Shown: positions 44,745-53,486, counted from the stretch's first letter. The stretch: DNA of 64,000 nt from Arcobacter nitrofigilis DSM 7299 (GCF_000092245.1 NC_014166.1:1364001-1428000), one strand, 5' to 3'. Numbers and translations: made by a program. Notes: generated by a model not told the origin, from the sequence alone.

Positions 44745-44764
44745 TTACTTTAAGTTTAAAGTAA
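44745..44764. promoter_or_regulatory. 20-bp perfect palindrome between fldA and DUF59 gene
   Basis: TTACTTTAA-GT-TTAAAGTAA reads the same on both strands except for the central GT. It sits in the middle of the divergent gap between two genes tied to iron-sulfur metabolism and electron transfer, so an operator for a dimeric regulator is plausible. Confidence 0.5.
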
Positions 44765-44814
44765 AAATCAATTTAATAAAAGATAAAATTTATAATAAAA
44801 CTCAAGGGAAAAGT

Positions 44815-45162
44815 ATGAAAACATTTAATAAAGATGAGATAAATCAAAAAGTAATTGAAAAATTAAAAACAATACAAGACCTTGAATTACCTATTAATAT
44901 TTTTGATTTGGGAATAATTTATAAAACAAATGTAGAAAATAGTGATAATAAAGTTCAAGTAAATATAGAGATGACTTTGATAGATTCACGATGTAACAGT
45001 ACAAAGTCTTTTACTGATGAGATTATAAGTACTGTACAAAGTATTAATGAAGTAGATATTTGCACTATAAAGTTTGTATTTACTCCTAAATGGGAAATCA
45101 CTATGATAAGCCCTGAGGGCTTAGAACAGTTAAGAAATGCTAATCCAAATAAAAAAGACTAA
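44815..45162 (+). CDS. DUF59/MIP18 family iron-sulfur assembly protein
   Basis: A 115-residue protein of the SufT/PaaD/MIP18 family: VIEKLKTIQDLELPINIFDLGIIYK is the family motif. The normally conserved reactive cysteine region appears as TLIDSRCNSTKSF. The C-terminal WEITMISPEGLEQL resembles PaaD-like proteins that assist Fe-S cluster insertion. It is transcribed away from flavodoxin across a palindrome-rich gap and converges with a VOC gene, overlapping its end by 4 bases. Confidence 0.85.
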   Translation: MKTFNKDEINQKVIEKLKTIQDLELPINIFDLGIIYKTNVENSDNKVQVNIEMTLIDSRCNSTKSFTDEIISTVQSINEVDICTIKFVFTPKWEITMISPEGLEQLRNANPNKKD

Positions 45163-45803
45163 TATCTTATTATCACATTAGTAAATTTACATTTATAAGT
45201 TTTCTTTTGTCTGTTTTCATCAAAACATAGTTCCACATATGGAAAATCACTAATTTCAAAATTAGCACTATCTTTTAAAAGCTCTTCAAATTGGGCATCT
45301 TTATCTTTTACTCCAAAAGTTATATTTGAAAGTTTTTTTACATTATTGTCATGTATTAGAGGCTCATTTTGGTTATTTGCTTTATTTAAACCTTTCCATC
45401 TAAAAGTCCATGGTAAAGTAGGTTTATCTTCAAATGATAAAACATCTATTGACATATTATTTGGTAAATATTCTGGTTTGTATTTATACGCATTTTCAAA
45501 CAATTTATTAAATTTATTTTTATCATATAAACATATTCCAAAGGGTGAGGCTTTATTTTGTTCATAATAGGCTCGTTTAGTAAGTCCACTATTGGCACAT
45601 ATTTCTTTTTTGATTTCTTCTTTATTACTTATATATAATAATTCTATAAAAAAGTTTTCAAAATAGATTTTTCGATTACTTGTACCTTGTCCTTTATGTA
45701 TACGATTACTTCCTTCTTTAAAACCAATATCTAAAAATTCTTGTATTAAATTATCTATATTATTAGTAAAAATAAATAAGTGATGTATATCTATATTTCC
45801 CAT
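45159..45803 (-). CDS. VOC / glyoxalase-like domain protein
   Basis: A 214-residue protein. The start IDIHHLFIFTNNIDNLIQEFLDIGFKEGSNRIHKGQGTSNRKIYF matches glyoxalase-like (Glyoxalase_3) proteins, with FENFFIELLYI as the second metal-ligand strand. The second half (NEPLIHDNNVKKLSNITFGVKD) may be a second, degenerate VOC module. The enzyme activity is unknown. It starts after the DedA gene on the same strand (10-base gap), so the two are probably cotranscribed. Confidence 0.75.
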   Translation of the reverse strand: MGNIDIHHLFIFTNNIDNLIQEFLDIGFKEGSNRIHKGQGTSNRKIYFENFFIELLYISNKEEIKKEICANSGLTKRAYYEQNKASPFGICLYDKNKFNKLFENAYKYKPEYLPNNMSIDVLSFEDKPTLPWTFRWKGLNKANNQNEPLIHDNNVKKLSNITFGVKDKDAQFEELLKDSANFEISDFPYVELCFDENRQKKTYKCKFTNVIIRY

Positions 45804-45813
45804 CTTTTTTAAC

Positions 45814-46389
45814 TCATTTTTTGAATATTAATTTTCTTTGTTTATATTTTACAACTACAGTAATGCTAACTATAATTACAATGATTAAAGGAATAGCTAA
45901 ATACCAATGCTCTTTAGCAATAGCAATCAAAGATAAAATTTTATCTCCAAAATACCAAACTGGCACTATAATTATACTACTCCAAAAAAGAGCTGAGATG
46001 AAGTTGATTATTGCAAAGGTTTTTGGTGAGTAGTTCATCAATCCTAAGCACAAAGGAATAATAGTTCTTAAACCATAAAGATATCTTTGTATGAATACAA
46101 CAAACCATCCATATTTTCTTAATAAAAATTTTACATAGGCTATTTTTGATTTTTGTTTTGAGAGTTTTCTTATTACATATTTCTTTTTAAATCTGCCAAG
46201 ATAGAAGTAAATTTGGTCACCAACAAAGGCACCAACACCTGCTGTAATTATGGCCCAAGCTAAGACCATATCACCTGTATGTACAAAAAGACCTGCCATT
46301 ATAAGGCCAGTTTCACCTTCTAGTATACTCCAGAAAAAAAGAATAATATATCCATACTCTTTCATCAAATCAATTAAATTAAAATCCAT
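45814..46389 (-). CDS. DedA family membrane protein
   Basis: A 191-residue SNARE-associated/DedA protein with about five membrane or re-entrant segments. The signature ETGLIMAGLFVHTGDM, GAFVGDQIYFYLGRFKKK and VFIQRYLYGLRTIIPLCLGLMNYS are all present, including the conserved arginines of the second half. DedA proteins flip polyprenyl or phospholipid head groups and support envelope integrity. It lies upstream of a VOC gene in a two-gene unit. Confidence 0.9.
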   Translation of the reverse strand: MDFNLIDLMKEYGYIILFFWSILEGETGLIMAGLFVHTGDMVLAWAIITAGVGAFVGDQIYFYLGRFKKKYVIRKLSKQKSKIAYVKFLLRKYGWFVVFIQRYLYGLRTIIPLCLGLMNYSPKTFAIINFISALFWSSIIIVPVWYFGDKILSLIAIAKEHWYLAIPLIIVIIVSITVVVKYKQRKLIFKK

Positions 46390-46492
46390 AATACCTATAC
46401 TTTATATTTGTTTTGCGCAATGATACTCTAAAAAGGCTAATAAGAATAAATAAAATTACCATTTCATAAATCATATTATTATAAAATTAAAT

Positions 46493-47428
46493 ATGATTTA
46501 TAAAATATTATTATTAGTTCTGCTATTTGATTTCTCTTTTGCCAAATATGAAAAAGTAAAAATTGGTAAAATTGATGACTATTATAAAAATAAAGTATCT
46601 TATGTTCAATTAGAAAATATAATAAAAGATATAGAAAAAAACTTCGAAACTACCTTACATATGAATATCTTCGATTATTCAAAAGATGGTAAACCAATTG
46701 ACCTTATACATATCACACCCTCAACTATGGAAAAAAGAATAACAAGACTTGAAGATAGAATAGTTAAAAAAAACGAAAAAGCAAAAGATAGAAGAAACTC
46801 ATTTAAAAGTTTAGAAGATGAACTAAAAGTTTTAAAAATAAAATATGATGCCTTAAATAAAGTTTATATCAAAGAAAGCAATGAGTTAAATGATTACATA
46901 AAAGCAAAAAATGAAAAGAAAAAATTACCACAAAAAGAGTATGAAGAGACAAAAAAATTTGTAAAAGAAAAAAAGGCAACTTTAGATATTAAATTAAAAC
47001 AGTTAAAAAAACTCTATAAGGATTTTAATCGTAAAGTCTTAAGTTACAACAATAAAATACAGTTTTATAATAATGACATAAGAAATATTTATAGCTTAAA
47101 TAAAGAGTTAGAATCTTTGCATAGAGCCTTTAAAAAAGTTAAAGGTAAAACCTTTGGACAAAAAGAAATCACACTAAAAACATACTATAAAGATGGAAAG
47201 AAAATAAAAGAAAAAAAGATAAATCAAAGTATGAACAAAATAGAGATTTATGCTTTTGATAGTCTAACTGAATTAAAAGTTATCTTAGCACATGAAATAG
47301 CCCATTTAGTTGGAATCCCTCATATAAATGCAAAAAATGCACTTATGAACCCAATCTTGCAAAAAAATCAAATCAAACATTTAAAATTAACAAAAGAAGA
47401 TATTATAAATTTTAAACAAAATTTTTAG
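46493..47428 (+). CDS. coiled-coil metzincin-type zinc metalloprotease
   Basis: A 311-residue secreted protein. A signal peptide covers about 1-17 (VLLFDFSFA). Residues ~75-210 form a strongly charged coiled coil. The C-terminus carries the zinc site HEIAHLVGIPH (HExxHxxGxxH) at about residue 264, and a Met-turn NALMNP about 14 residues later. This is a matrixin/astacin-like (M10-type) active site. The coiled-coil insertion between leader and catalytic region is unusual. The substrate is unknown; it may process surface proteins. No secretion genes are adjacent. Confidence 0.82.
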   Translation: MIYKILLLVLLFDFSFAKYEKVKIGKIDDYYKNKVSYVQLENIIKDIEKNFETTLHMNIFDYSKDGKPIDLIHITPSTMEKRITRLEDRIVKKNEKAKDRRNSFKSLEDELKVLKIKYDALNKVYIKESNELNDYIKAKNEKKKLPQKEYEETKKFVKEKKATLDIKLKQLKKLYKDFNRKVLSYNNKIQFYNNDIRNIYSLNKELESLHRAFKKVKGKTFGQKEITLKTYYKDGKKIKEKKINQSMNKIEIYAFDSLTELKVILAHEIAHLVGIPHINAKNALMNPILQKNQIKHLKLTKEDIINFKQNF

Positions 47429-47719
47429 CTTATTTTTTACTTGCTCAAAGTATTTTTACAGTAAATATTAAAAACTAGATAAAGTAATTGGCATATTCTT
47501 GTTTCATTAATTTTATTTACTGAAAAAGTTGTAAATAATGGTATGATTCTCAATTACTTTCTGCTTTTAGAAATAGTTGCATAAGTAGTGAGTTTTAGGG
47601 ATATAGTAGGTGCTGTGATAAAAGTTATTAAAGTAATATTTTAATACTTCTTTCTCATAGTAGTTTTAAGAACACTTAAGGGCAAGAACCCCTAAGTATT
47701 TTATATAAAAAGGACCAAA
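47429..47719 (+). promoter_or_regulatory. 291-base non-coding gap with an extended -10 promoter and leader hairpin
   Basis: No gene is recognised. TGGTATGAT (47539-47547) is an extended -10 promoter. A hairpin lies just before the lipoprotein ribosome site: ACTTA/TAAGT plus GGG/CCC arms, 47674-47682 with 47689-47697, one mismatch, loop CAAGAA, followed by ATTTTAT. It could be an attenuator, or the terminator of a short RNA of about 150 bases. Confidence 0.4.
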
Positions 47720-48058
47720 GTGAAAAAGTTATTATTATTAATACCTTTTATGTTTTTTGTATTACAAGGTTGTGGAGATAAAAAAGTTGAAGATAAAGTA
47801 AGTAGTGTAAAAGAGAGTATCCAAGATAAAACTGAAGATGTTGCAGATAAAGGTGAAAAAGCTATAGAAGATGGTGTTGATAAAACAAAAGATGCTATGG
47901 GTGAAATGAAAGATGATGTTACAGAAAAAACAGAAGATATCATTAACAAAACTGAAGATACAGTAAATGAAGCTAGTGATAAAGTAGAAGATTCTATTGA
48001 TAAAGCTAAAGATAGTGTTGAAGAAAAAATGAGTGATGAAAAAGAGAGTAAAGAATAA
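47720..48058 (+). CDS. LEA/YtxH-like repetitive lipoprotein
   Basis: The GTG start at 47720 is supported by AGGA five bases upstream. The 112-residue protein has a lipobox (FVLQGC, cysteine at about 18) and then roughly eight imperfect 11-residue repeats of the type DKTEDxVxxKxE, an amphipathic charged helix as in LEA and YtxH/CsbD-associated stress proteins. Such repeats stay disordered or helical and protect membranes or proteins under desiccation or osmotic stress. Function is by analogy only. Confidence 0.75.
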   Translation: MKKLLLLIPFMFFVLQGCGDKKVEDKVSSVKESIQDKTEDVADKGEKAIEDGVDKTKDAMGEMKDDVTEKTEDIINKTEDTVNEASDKVEDSIDKAKDSVEEKMSDEKESKE

Positions 48059-48076
48059 ACTTTTTTACAAAAGAAT

Positions 48077-48166
48077 ATGAGATATAAAAATGCATATGTA
48101 GAAAAAGTATGAGCAAAACTTGATGAGTTGAGTGAAAAAATTAAATCTACAATATCAAAATTTTAA
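48077..48166 (+). pseudogene. possible short remnant of an sll1863-type stress protein, with internal stop
   Basis: The frame reads MRYKNAYVEKV, then TGA, then AKLDELSEKIKSTISKF and TAA. The pattern 'YVEKM(K)AKLDELNAEIDKL' is the N-terminus of small coiled-coil stress-response proteins. Here the codon after V is a stop and the frame ends after 30 codons. It lies 19 bases downstream of the LEA-like lipoprotein. It could be a decayed partner gene; chance resemblance is possible. Confidence 0.35.
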
Positions 48167-48197
48167 CACTAAAAAAGAGTGAAAATAATAATTATCT

Positions 48198-48494
48198 TCA
48201 CTCTTCTTCAAAATTATTTTGTGAAAAGTCATAACTATTTACATGATTATCTATATGTTCTGTTAAGGCTAATTTATACTCATTTACAAAATACTCTAAT
48301 ATCTTTTCTTTTTCATTTGCCATATCTTCGGCACTTTCAAAAGAAGTTGCTGCTATCCAAGCGTTAAATCTTGCTGCTCCATACATAAATGAAGCACTTA
48401 CTTCACCTTGAGTTATCTCTTGATTCAATTGTTCATTTGCTAGTGATATATGCTCGTCTGCTCTTTTTAAAAATCCATTATTTTTTGTAGCCAT
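48198..48494 (-). CDS. DUF3144 family protein
   Basis: A 98-residue helical protein beginning MATKNNGFLKRADEHISLANEQLNQE, with VSASFMYGAARFNAWIAA in the middle and an acidic C-terminus (NNFEEE), which matches the DUF3144 profile. No function is known for the family. AAGAGTGAA (48175-48183) and TTCACTCTT (48197-48205) form a terminator-like hairpin overlapping its stop. Confidence 0.75.
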   Translation of the reverse strand: MATKNNGFLKRADEHISLANEQLNQEITQGEVSASFMYGAARFNAWIAATSFESAEDMANEKEKILEYFVNEYKLALTEHIDNHVNSYDFSQNNFEEE

Positions 48495-48601
48495 ATTTCT
48501 TTCCTTGATTTTTTGTATTATATTTAAATTTTACTTCTAATTATATTTTTCACTCTTTATAGTGTATACTATTAAAAATATTTTATAAGGCTTCTTCTTA
48601 T

Positions 48602-49702
48602 ATGCTAAATTCTTCTGAAAGTAATGACTTTAAATCTCTTGTTTTAAACAAAACGCCATTAATAGATGTTAGGGCTCCAATTGAGTTTAAAAAAGGTTCT
48701 TTTCCTTATTCTGTAAATTTACCTCTTATTACGGATGAAGAGAGACATCTAATTGGTATCAAATATAAAAATTTTGGAAATGAAGAAGCTGTTATGCTCG
48801 GGCACAAATTTGTTTCTGGAGAAGTAAAAGAAAAGAGAATAAAAGCTTGGCTTGATTTTAAAAAAGATAATCCCAATGCTATGTTATATTGTTTTAGAGG
48901 AGGACAACGTTCTAAAATAGTCCAAGAATGGATAAGTGAATATATTCCTGAGATTATAAGATTAAAAGGAGGGTATAAAGCTTTTAGAAACTATTTGATG
49001 AACGAAATAGATAACTCACCCAAATACTTTAATCCTCTTATTTTAGGAGGACATACAGGTAGTGGGAAAACTATTCTTTTAAAAAAAATAGAAAACTCTA
49101 TTGATTTTGAAGGTTTAGTAAATCACAGAGGTTCTTCCTTCGGCAAAAAAATCACAGGACAACCTTCTCAAATAGATTTTGAAAATTCTTTAGCTTATGA
49201 GTTAATTCAAAAAGTCAATAAAGGTTTTATGAATTTATTATTTGAAGATGAAGGTAAATATATAGGAAGTATTAATATTCCAAAAAATTTGGCAGAGTAT
49301 TTATCTCAAGGCTCAATGTTAGTTCTTGAAACATCATTTGAAGAAAGAATAAGTATCACTTTTGATGAGTATATTTTAAACGCTCAAAAAGATTATAAAA
49401 AAGAGTTTGAAGAAGATTATTTTGTTTTTTGGATTAATGACATGCAAACTGCTATGAAAAGAATAGAAAAAAGGTTAGGAAGTATGAGATACAAAGTTCT
49501 AAATGAATTATTTATAGAAGCCCTTAATTTCCAGAATAAAAAGGGAAGTTTAGAGAAGTATAAAAATTGGATAGCATATCTTCTAAAAGAGTATTATGAT
49601 CCAATGTATGAGTATCAACTTGAAAAGAATAAAAAAAAGATACTATTAAAAGGCTCTTCAAGTGTGATTTTAGATTATTTACAAACTCTTAAACTTCCTT
49701 AG
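48602..49702 (+). CDS. selU: tRNA 2-selenouridine synthase
   Basis: SelU (MnmH/YbbB) exchanges sulfur for selenium in the wobble uridine of tRNA-Lys, -Glu and -Gln through a geranyl intermediate. The N-terminal rhodanese domain has LIDVRAPIEFKKGSFP and the active-site cysteine in YCFRGGQRS, at about residue 98. The C-terminal P-loop domain begins GGHTGSGKT (about 149). At 366 residues it is full length. selD, which supplies selenophosphate, is not in the window. Confidence 0.92.
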   Translation: MLNSSESNDFKSLVLNKTPLIDVRAPIEFKKGSFPYSVNLPLITDEERHLIGIKYKNFGNEEAVMLGHKFVSGEVKEKRIKAWLDFKKDNPNAMLYCFRGGQRSKIVQEWISEYIPEIIRLKGGYKAFRNYLMNEIDNSPKYFNPLILGGHTGSGKTILLKKIENSIDFEGLVNHRGSSFGKKITGQPSQIDFENSLAYELIQKVNKGFMNLLFEDEGKYIGSINIPKNLAEYLSQGSMLVLETSFEERISITFDEYILNAQKDYKKEFEEDYFVFWINDMQTAMKRIEKRLGSMRYKVLNELFIEALNFQNKKGSLEKYKNWIAYLLKEYYDPMYEYQLEKNKKKILLKGSSSVILDYLQTLKLP

Positions 49703-49707
49703 TTTTA

Positions 49708-50907
49708 TTATATTTTTTTTAGTTTTTTATAACCATCTGTAATAAGTTTTAAAAGTGGTTTTCTATAAGAATCAAATACATACTTTTTGATTTCATATGC
49801 GATTCTTCCTTTCACATGAAATAATCCATAAATACTTCCCGCAGCATATTTACCACCAAGGGCAATCAATATTCCTTCAAGTTTTGGATTAGCTTTTTCA
49901 AGTCTTTTTTTATTGATTAGATTTAATATATTTTTACCTGCATTAATACCGCTAATTCTTGCAATTGTAACATTTGGAGGCATTATTTCATCTTTTCTAT
50001 TTTTGATTTGAGCTACATCTCCAATAGCGAAAATATTTTCATATTTGCTTGTTTGCATATATTCATTTACTATAATTTGACCTTTTGAGTTCTTTTCAAC
50101 ATCAAGTTCAGAAGTTATTTTAGATGCTTCAACTCCACCTGTAAAGATAAGAAAGGAATGGTCTATTTTAGTTCCATTTGTAAAGTATGCAAGATTATCT
50201 TCACATCTTTGAAGTTTTGTATTTGTAATTACTTTAATACCAAGTGATTTAAGTCTTTCATGTGATATAGCTACCAATTTAGAATCTAATCCTGGTAAAA
50301 TAGTATCAGCACTACTAATTAGAGAAATTTTCAAGTTATCACAAGTAAAGTTTCCTCTTTTGAAAAACATTTTAGAGTTATATGCCATTTCAGCAGCTAT
50401 TTCAACTCCTGATAATCCAGCTCCCACCACTACAATATGTGTGTCATCACATTTTTTTGCTTCATCTTGAATCTTTCTGAAAAGTTGATTTTCAAAACTT
50501 TGTTTAAAATATACTGCCCAATTAAGTTTCTTGATGTCATGGGCATTATTTAGTCCTGGGATTACATGTGGGAAGTAAGTTCTTGTTCCTGCTGCCATTA
50601 TTAAATAATCAAACTCAACTATTTCTTTTTCTTCTGTGTATATTTTTTTCTTTAGGGAATCTATTTGCGTCACTTTTAAATTTTTATACTCTAAATAACT
50701 ATGTTTTAGTCCCATACATAAAGTTGTTAAGTCAATAGTTACATCAGCTATATTAGACTTATTTGCAATTAAGTCATAAACTTCTGGTTGTAGATTATGA
50801 AAAGTATGTGTATCTATAAGTGTTATTTTAATATCTTTATTTTTTACTAACTCTCTTAATGCATAAATACCAGCATATCCACCACCAATAATTACTACTT
50901 TTTCCAT
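49708..50907 (-). CDS. NAD(P)/FAD-dependent oxidoreductase (type II NADH dehydrogenase-like)
   Basis: A 399-residue flavoprotein. An FAD-binding GGGYAGIYALREL begins at residue 8, an NAD(P)-binding VVGAGLSGVEIAAEMAY lies at about 160, and IFAIGDVAQ marks the final FAD strand. These are the features of NDH-2 (Ndh) or sulfide:quinone-reductase-like enzymes. The cysteine pairs required by SQR are not evident, favouring NDH-2. A C-terminal hydrophobic/basic tail could anchor it to the membrane. It converges with selU with a 5-base gap. Confidence 0.85.
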   Translation of the reverse strand: MEKVVIIGGGYAGIYALRELVKNKDIKITLIDTHTFHNLQPEVYDLIANKSNIADVTIDLTTLCMGLKHSYLEYKNLKVTQIDSLKKKIYTEEKEIVEFDYLIMAAGTRTYFPHVIPGLNNAHDIKKLNWAVYFKQSFENQLFRKIQDEAKKCDDTHIVVVGAGLSGVEIAAEMAYNSKMFFKRGNFTCDNLKISLISSADTILPGLDSKLVAISHERLKSLGIKVITNTKLQRCEDNLAYFTNGTKIDHSFLIFTGGVEASKITSELDVEKNSKGQIIVNEYMQTSKYENIFAIGDVAQIKNRKDEIMPPNVTIARISGINAGKNILNLINKKRLEKANPKLEGILIALGGKYAAGSIYGLFHVKGRIAYEIKKYVFDSYRKPLLKLITDGYKKLKKI

Positions 50908-51146
50908 ATGTATCTTTCCCTCTTTATTTAACTGTTCTAATTTTTTTGTATTGTATAAAAAGATTTTTCCCTTTTAGCTTAAAAATTCTTTAAATTTTAA
51001 TATTTATGAGTATTTTATACACATATTTTGTATAAAATTTAAATAATTAATATATTTAATTATTACTTAAGATAAAAATAATTTATATATTTCCTAAAAA
51101 CTTTTTAGATATAATTCAAAAATTTTAAATTTATTAGGAAATAAAA

Positions 51147-51899
51147 ATGAAAATAGCAATTTTATCAGATATCCACTCAAATGTTTATGCTTTGCAAGCA
51201 GTAATTAATGATGCAAAAAGTAAAAATGTTGATATGATGATAAATGCAGGTGACTCTTTTTATGGACCAATAGAACCAAGAGCTACTTATGAATTATTGA
51301 GAGAAAACAACTTTGTAAATATCTGTGGAAATCAAGATAGAGAGATTTTAGAGGCTTCTTTAGAACAGCTAGAAAATAATCCTACTTTAAAATATGTATA
51401 TGAAAACCTAGGTGAAGAGGTTTTATATTGGATACAAGACTTGCCTTTTGAAAAGTTTTTAGGAAAAGATTTGTATGTAACTCATGGGACACAACATGAT
51501 GATAGTGTTTATTTACTTGAAGATGTAAGTAGTGGAAAAGTACAATTAAGAGATGACAAAAAGATAATTGAACTTCTTGATGATGTAGAATCTAAGTTTG
51601 TAATTTGTGGACACTCTCATACTCCTAGATGTGTAAACTTAAGTACAGGACAAGTGGTGATAAATCCAGGTTCAGTAGGCTTGCAAGCTTATAAAGATAA
51701 TCTTCCAAATGAACATATCATAGAAAATGCTTACCCAGAAGCTACATATATAATACTTGAAGTAAATTCAAGTGAATATAATATTGAGTTAGTAAAAGTT
51801 GCTTATGATTATGAAAAAGCAGCTTCAATAGCTGAGTCTAATGGAAGAGAAGATTGGGCTTATACTATTAGAACTGGAAAGTTATTTCCAAGCTCATGA
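51147..51899 (+). CDS. metallophosphoesterase (YfcE/ApaH-like)
   Basis: A 250-residue calcineurin-like phosphoesterase. Ligands: LSDIHSNVYAL (DxH), NAGDSFYGP, CGNQDRE (in place of GNHD/E), a THG strand and the C-terminal CGHSHTPR. This composition is typical of YfcE-type or protein phosphatase-like enzymes; specificity is unknown. A TATAAT (51110-51115) is 32 bases upstream. It overlaps the DCC1-type gene by 4 bases and is cotranslated with it. Confidence 0.85.
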   Translation: MKIAILSDIHSNVYALQAVINDAKSKNVDMMINAGDSFYGPIEPRATYELLRENNFVNICGNQDREILEASLEQLENNPTLKYVYENLGEEVLYWIQDLPFEKFLGKDLYVTHGTQHDDSVYLLEDVSSGKVQLRDDKKIIELLDDVESKFVICGHSHTPRCVNLSTGQVVINPGSVGLQAYKDNLPNEHIIENAYPEATYIILEVNSSEYNIELVKVAYDYEKAASIAESNGREDWAYTIRTGKLFPSS

Positions 51900-52249
51900 A
51901 AAAAGATATAAATTTATATTTTGATAAAGAGTGTCCTTTTTGTAATTACTATGCAAAGTACAATCTACTAAGAACTAATCATAATCTTAATCTTTATAAC
52001 GCAAGAGAATATCCTCAAAAAATAAAACTCTTAAGAGAAAAAGGTTTTGATATTAATGCTGGTATTATCATTGAAGTTGATGAAGAGATATTTCAAGGCT
52101 CAAATGCTGTAAAACAATTAAATAAACTATCTACTAAAGAAATAAAAATATTGAATACAAAGTTATTTTCTATATTTTTATACCCAATTATAAAATCAAT
52201 TAGAAAAGTAGTTCTATTTATTCTAAAAAAAGATTTTAAAATTAAATAA
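51896..52249 (+). CDS. DCC1-like thiol-disulfide oxidoreductase (DUF393)
   Basis: A 117-residue thioredoxin-like protein beginning INLYFDKECPFCNYYAKYNLLR: the CPFC redox motif is at residues 15-18, followed by the IEVDEEIFQGSNAV strand typical of DUF393. No signal peptide is seen and the C-terminus has a hydrophobic/basic stretch that may associate with membrane. It overlaps the phosphoesterase by 4 bases. Confidence 0.82.
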   Translation: MKKDINLYFDKECPFCNYYAKYNLLRTNHNLNLYNAREYPQKIKLLREKGFDINAGIIIEVDEEIFQGSNAVKQLNKLSTKEIKILNTKLFSIFLYPIIKSIRKVVLFILKKDFKIK

Positions 52250-52391
52250 ATAATATTATACTCAAAATATATAATATTATTTATTCTATTTAATTCCTAT
52301 AATATGTCATAATTAATATTATTTAATATAGTATTAATTATTTTTTCAGAAAAATAATATTAAAATACTAAATATCAAAAAAAGGAAAAAT

Positions 52392-52814
52392 GTGAAAAAA
52401 TTATTTATGTTAGTTTTTATTTTGGGAATTTCTCAATTTGGTTTTGCCTCAGATCATGGCAATAATATTAAAGTAGAAACTGTTGCTAAGACAACAAAAA
52501 GTTGGGATGGTACAACTCTTCCCCATTATATAAAAGGTCAACCTGAAGTTACTATTTTAAAGATTACAATCCCTCCACATACTAAATTAGCGTGGCATAA
52601 GCATACAGTTATAAATGCAGGTATTTTATTAAAAGGTCACCTTACTGTAAAAAGCGAAACTAATAAAGTTTTAAATCTTAAAGCTGGAGATTCTATTGTA
52701 GAATTAGTGGAGACCTATCATTATGGTGTAAATGATTATGATGAACCTGCTGTAATTGTTGTTTTTTATGCAGGTGAAAAAGGTAAACCAATTACTCTTT
52801 TAAAACAAAAATAA
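52392..52814 (+). CDS. secreted cupin domain protein
   Basis: A 140-residue periplasmic protein starting with GTG 52392 (AAAGGA upstream). The signal peptide ends near GFA/SD (residue 20). The cupin core shows ITIPPHTKLAWHKHTVINAGILLKGHLTV, in which the HKH motif and E113 of the VELVETYHYG segment are metal-ligand candidates. Function is unknown. It has a TATAAT at 52298-52303 and a terminator at its end. Confidence 0.78.
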   Translation: MKKLFMLVFILGISQFGFASDHGNNIKVETVAKTTKSWDGTTLPHYIKGQPEVTILKITIPPHTKLAWHKHTVINAGILLKGHLTVKSETNKVLNLKAGDSIVELVETYHYGVNDYDEPAVIVVFYAGEKGKPITLLKQK

Positions 52815-52836
52815 ATCTTCCTCTGGGAAGATTTAT
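52811..52836 (+). terminator. terminator after the secreted cupin gene
   Basis: ATAAATCTTCC (52811-52821) pairs perfectly with GGAAGATTTAT (52826-52836) around TCTG, followed by a T-rich run. The stem includes the stop codon. Confidence 0.8.
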
Positions 52837-52928
52837 TTATCTTCTTCCAACTTCTTTCTTTGTTACTTCCCCTTTATGATATTTTATATATAATCTATCT
52901 TTTATTTTAAAACAAAAGGAACCTAAAT

Positions 52929-53486
52929 ATGAAAATTGCAGTTTTTTGTGGATCAAGTGCAGGTAATAATATAAAGTATATAAATGCTACAAAACAACTA
53001 GGTAAATATTTCGCACAAAATAATATAGATGTAGTTTATGGTGGTGGAAATGTTGGACTTATGGGTGCAATTGCAGATTCAGTTATGGAAAATGGTGGAA
53101 AAGTTTATGGAGTAATTCCTGAAAAACTAAAAGAAAAAGAGTTAGCTCATACAGGAATAACTGACTTAAAAGTAGTTTCAAATATGCATGAAAGAAAAGC
53201 TGCAATGGCAGAGATGGCTGATGCCTTTGTAGTACTTCCAGGTGGTGCTGGAACTTTAGAAGAGACTTTTGAAGTTTGGACTTGGGCTTTACTTGGTTTT
53301 CATAATAAACCTTGTGCTTTTTTTAATATAAATGGATTTTATGATAAATTATTTGAGATGATAGATAACATGTGTGAAGCAGAGTTTTTAAGAAAAGAGT
53401 ATTCTGACATGCTTATAAAAACAGATAATCAAGAAGAACTACTAAAAGCTATAAAAGAGTACATACCGCCAAAACAAAAGTGGTAA
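52929..53486 (+). CDS. LOG family nucleoside-5'-monophosphate phosphoribohydrolase
   Basis: A 185-residue LOG protein (Rossmann fold): FCGSSAGNN at the start, VYGGGNVGLMGAIADS, and the signature PGGAGTLEETFEVWTW at about residue 97, with NMHERKAAM for phosphate binding. LOG enzymes split nucleoside monophosphates such as AMP, or cytokinin nucleotides, into free base and ribose-5-phosphate. It is 18 bases from the adenine deaminase gene, suggesting they work in series on adenine. Confidence 0.88.
   Translation: MKIAVFCGSSAGNNIKYINATKQLGKYFAQNNIDVVYGGGNVGLMGAIADSVMENGGKVYGVIPEKLKEKELAHTGITDLKVVSNMHERKAAMAEMADAFVVLPGGAGTLEETFEVWTWALLGFHNKPCAFFNINGFYDKLFEMIDNMCEAEFLRKEYSDMLIKTDNQEELLKAIKEYIPPKQKW

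Noticed and set aside
47577-47653. Possible coding remnant (SFRDIVGAVIKVIKVIF) in the gap before the LEA-like lipoprotein
   Set aside because: Too short and no family could be recognised; more likely chance.
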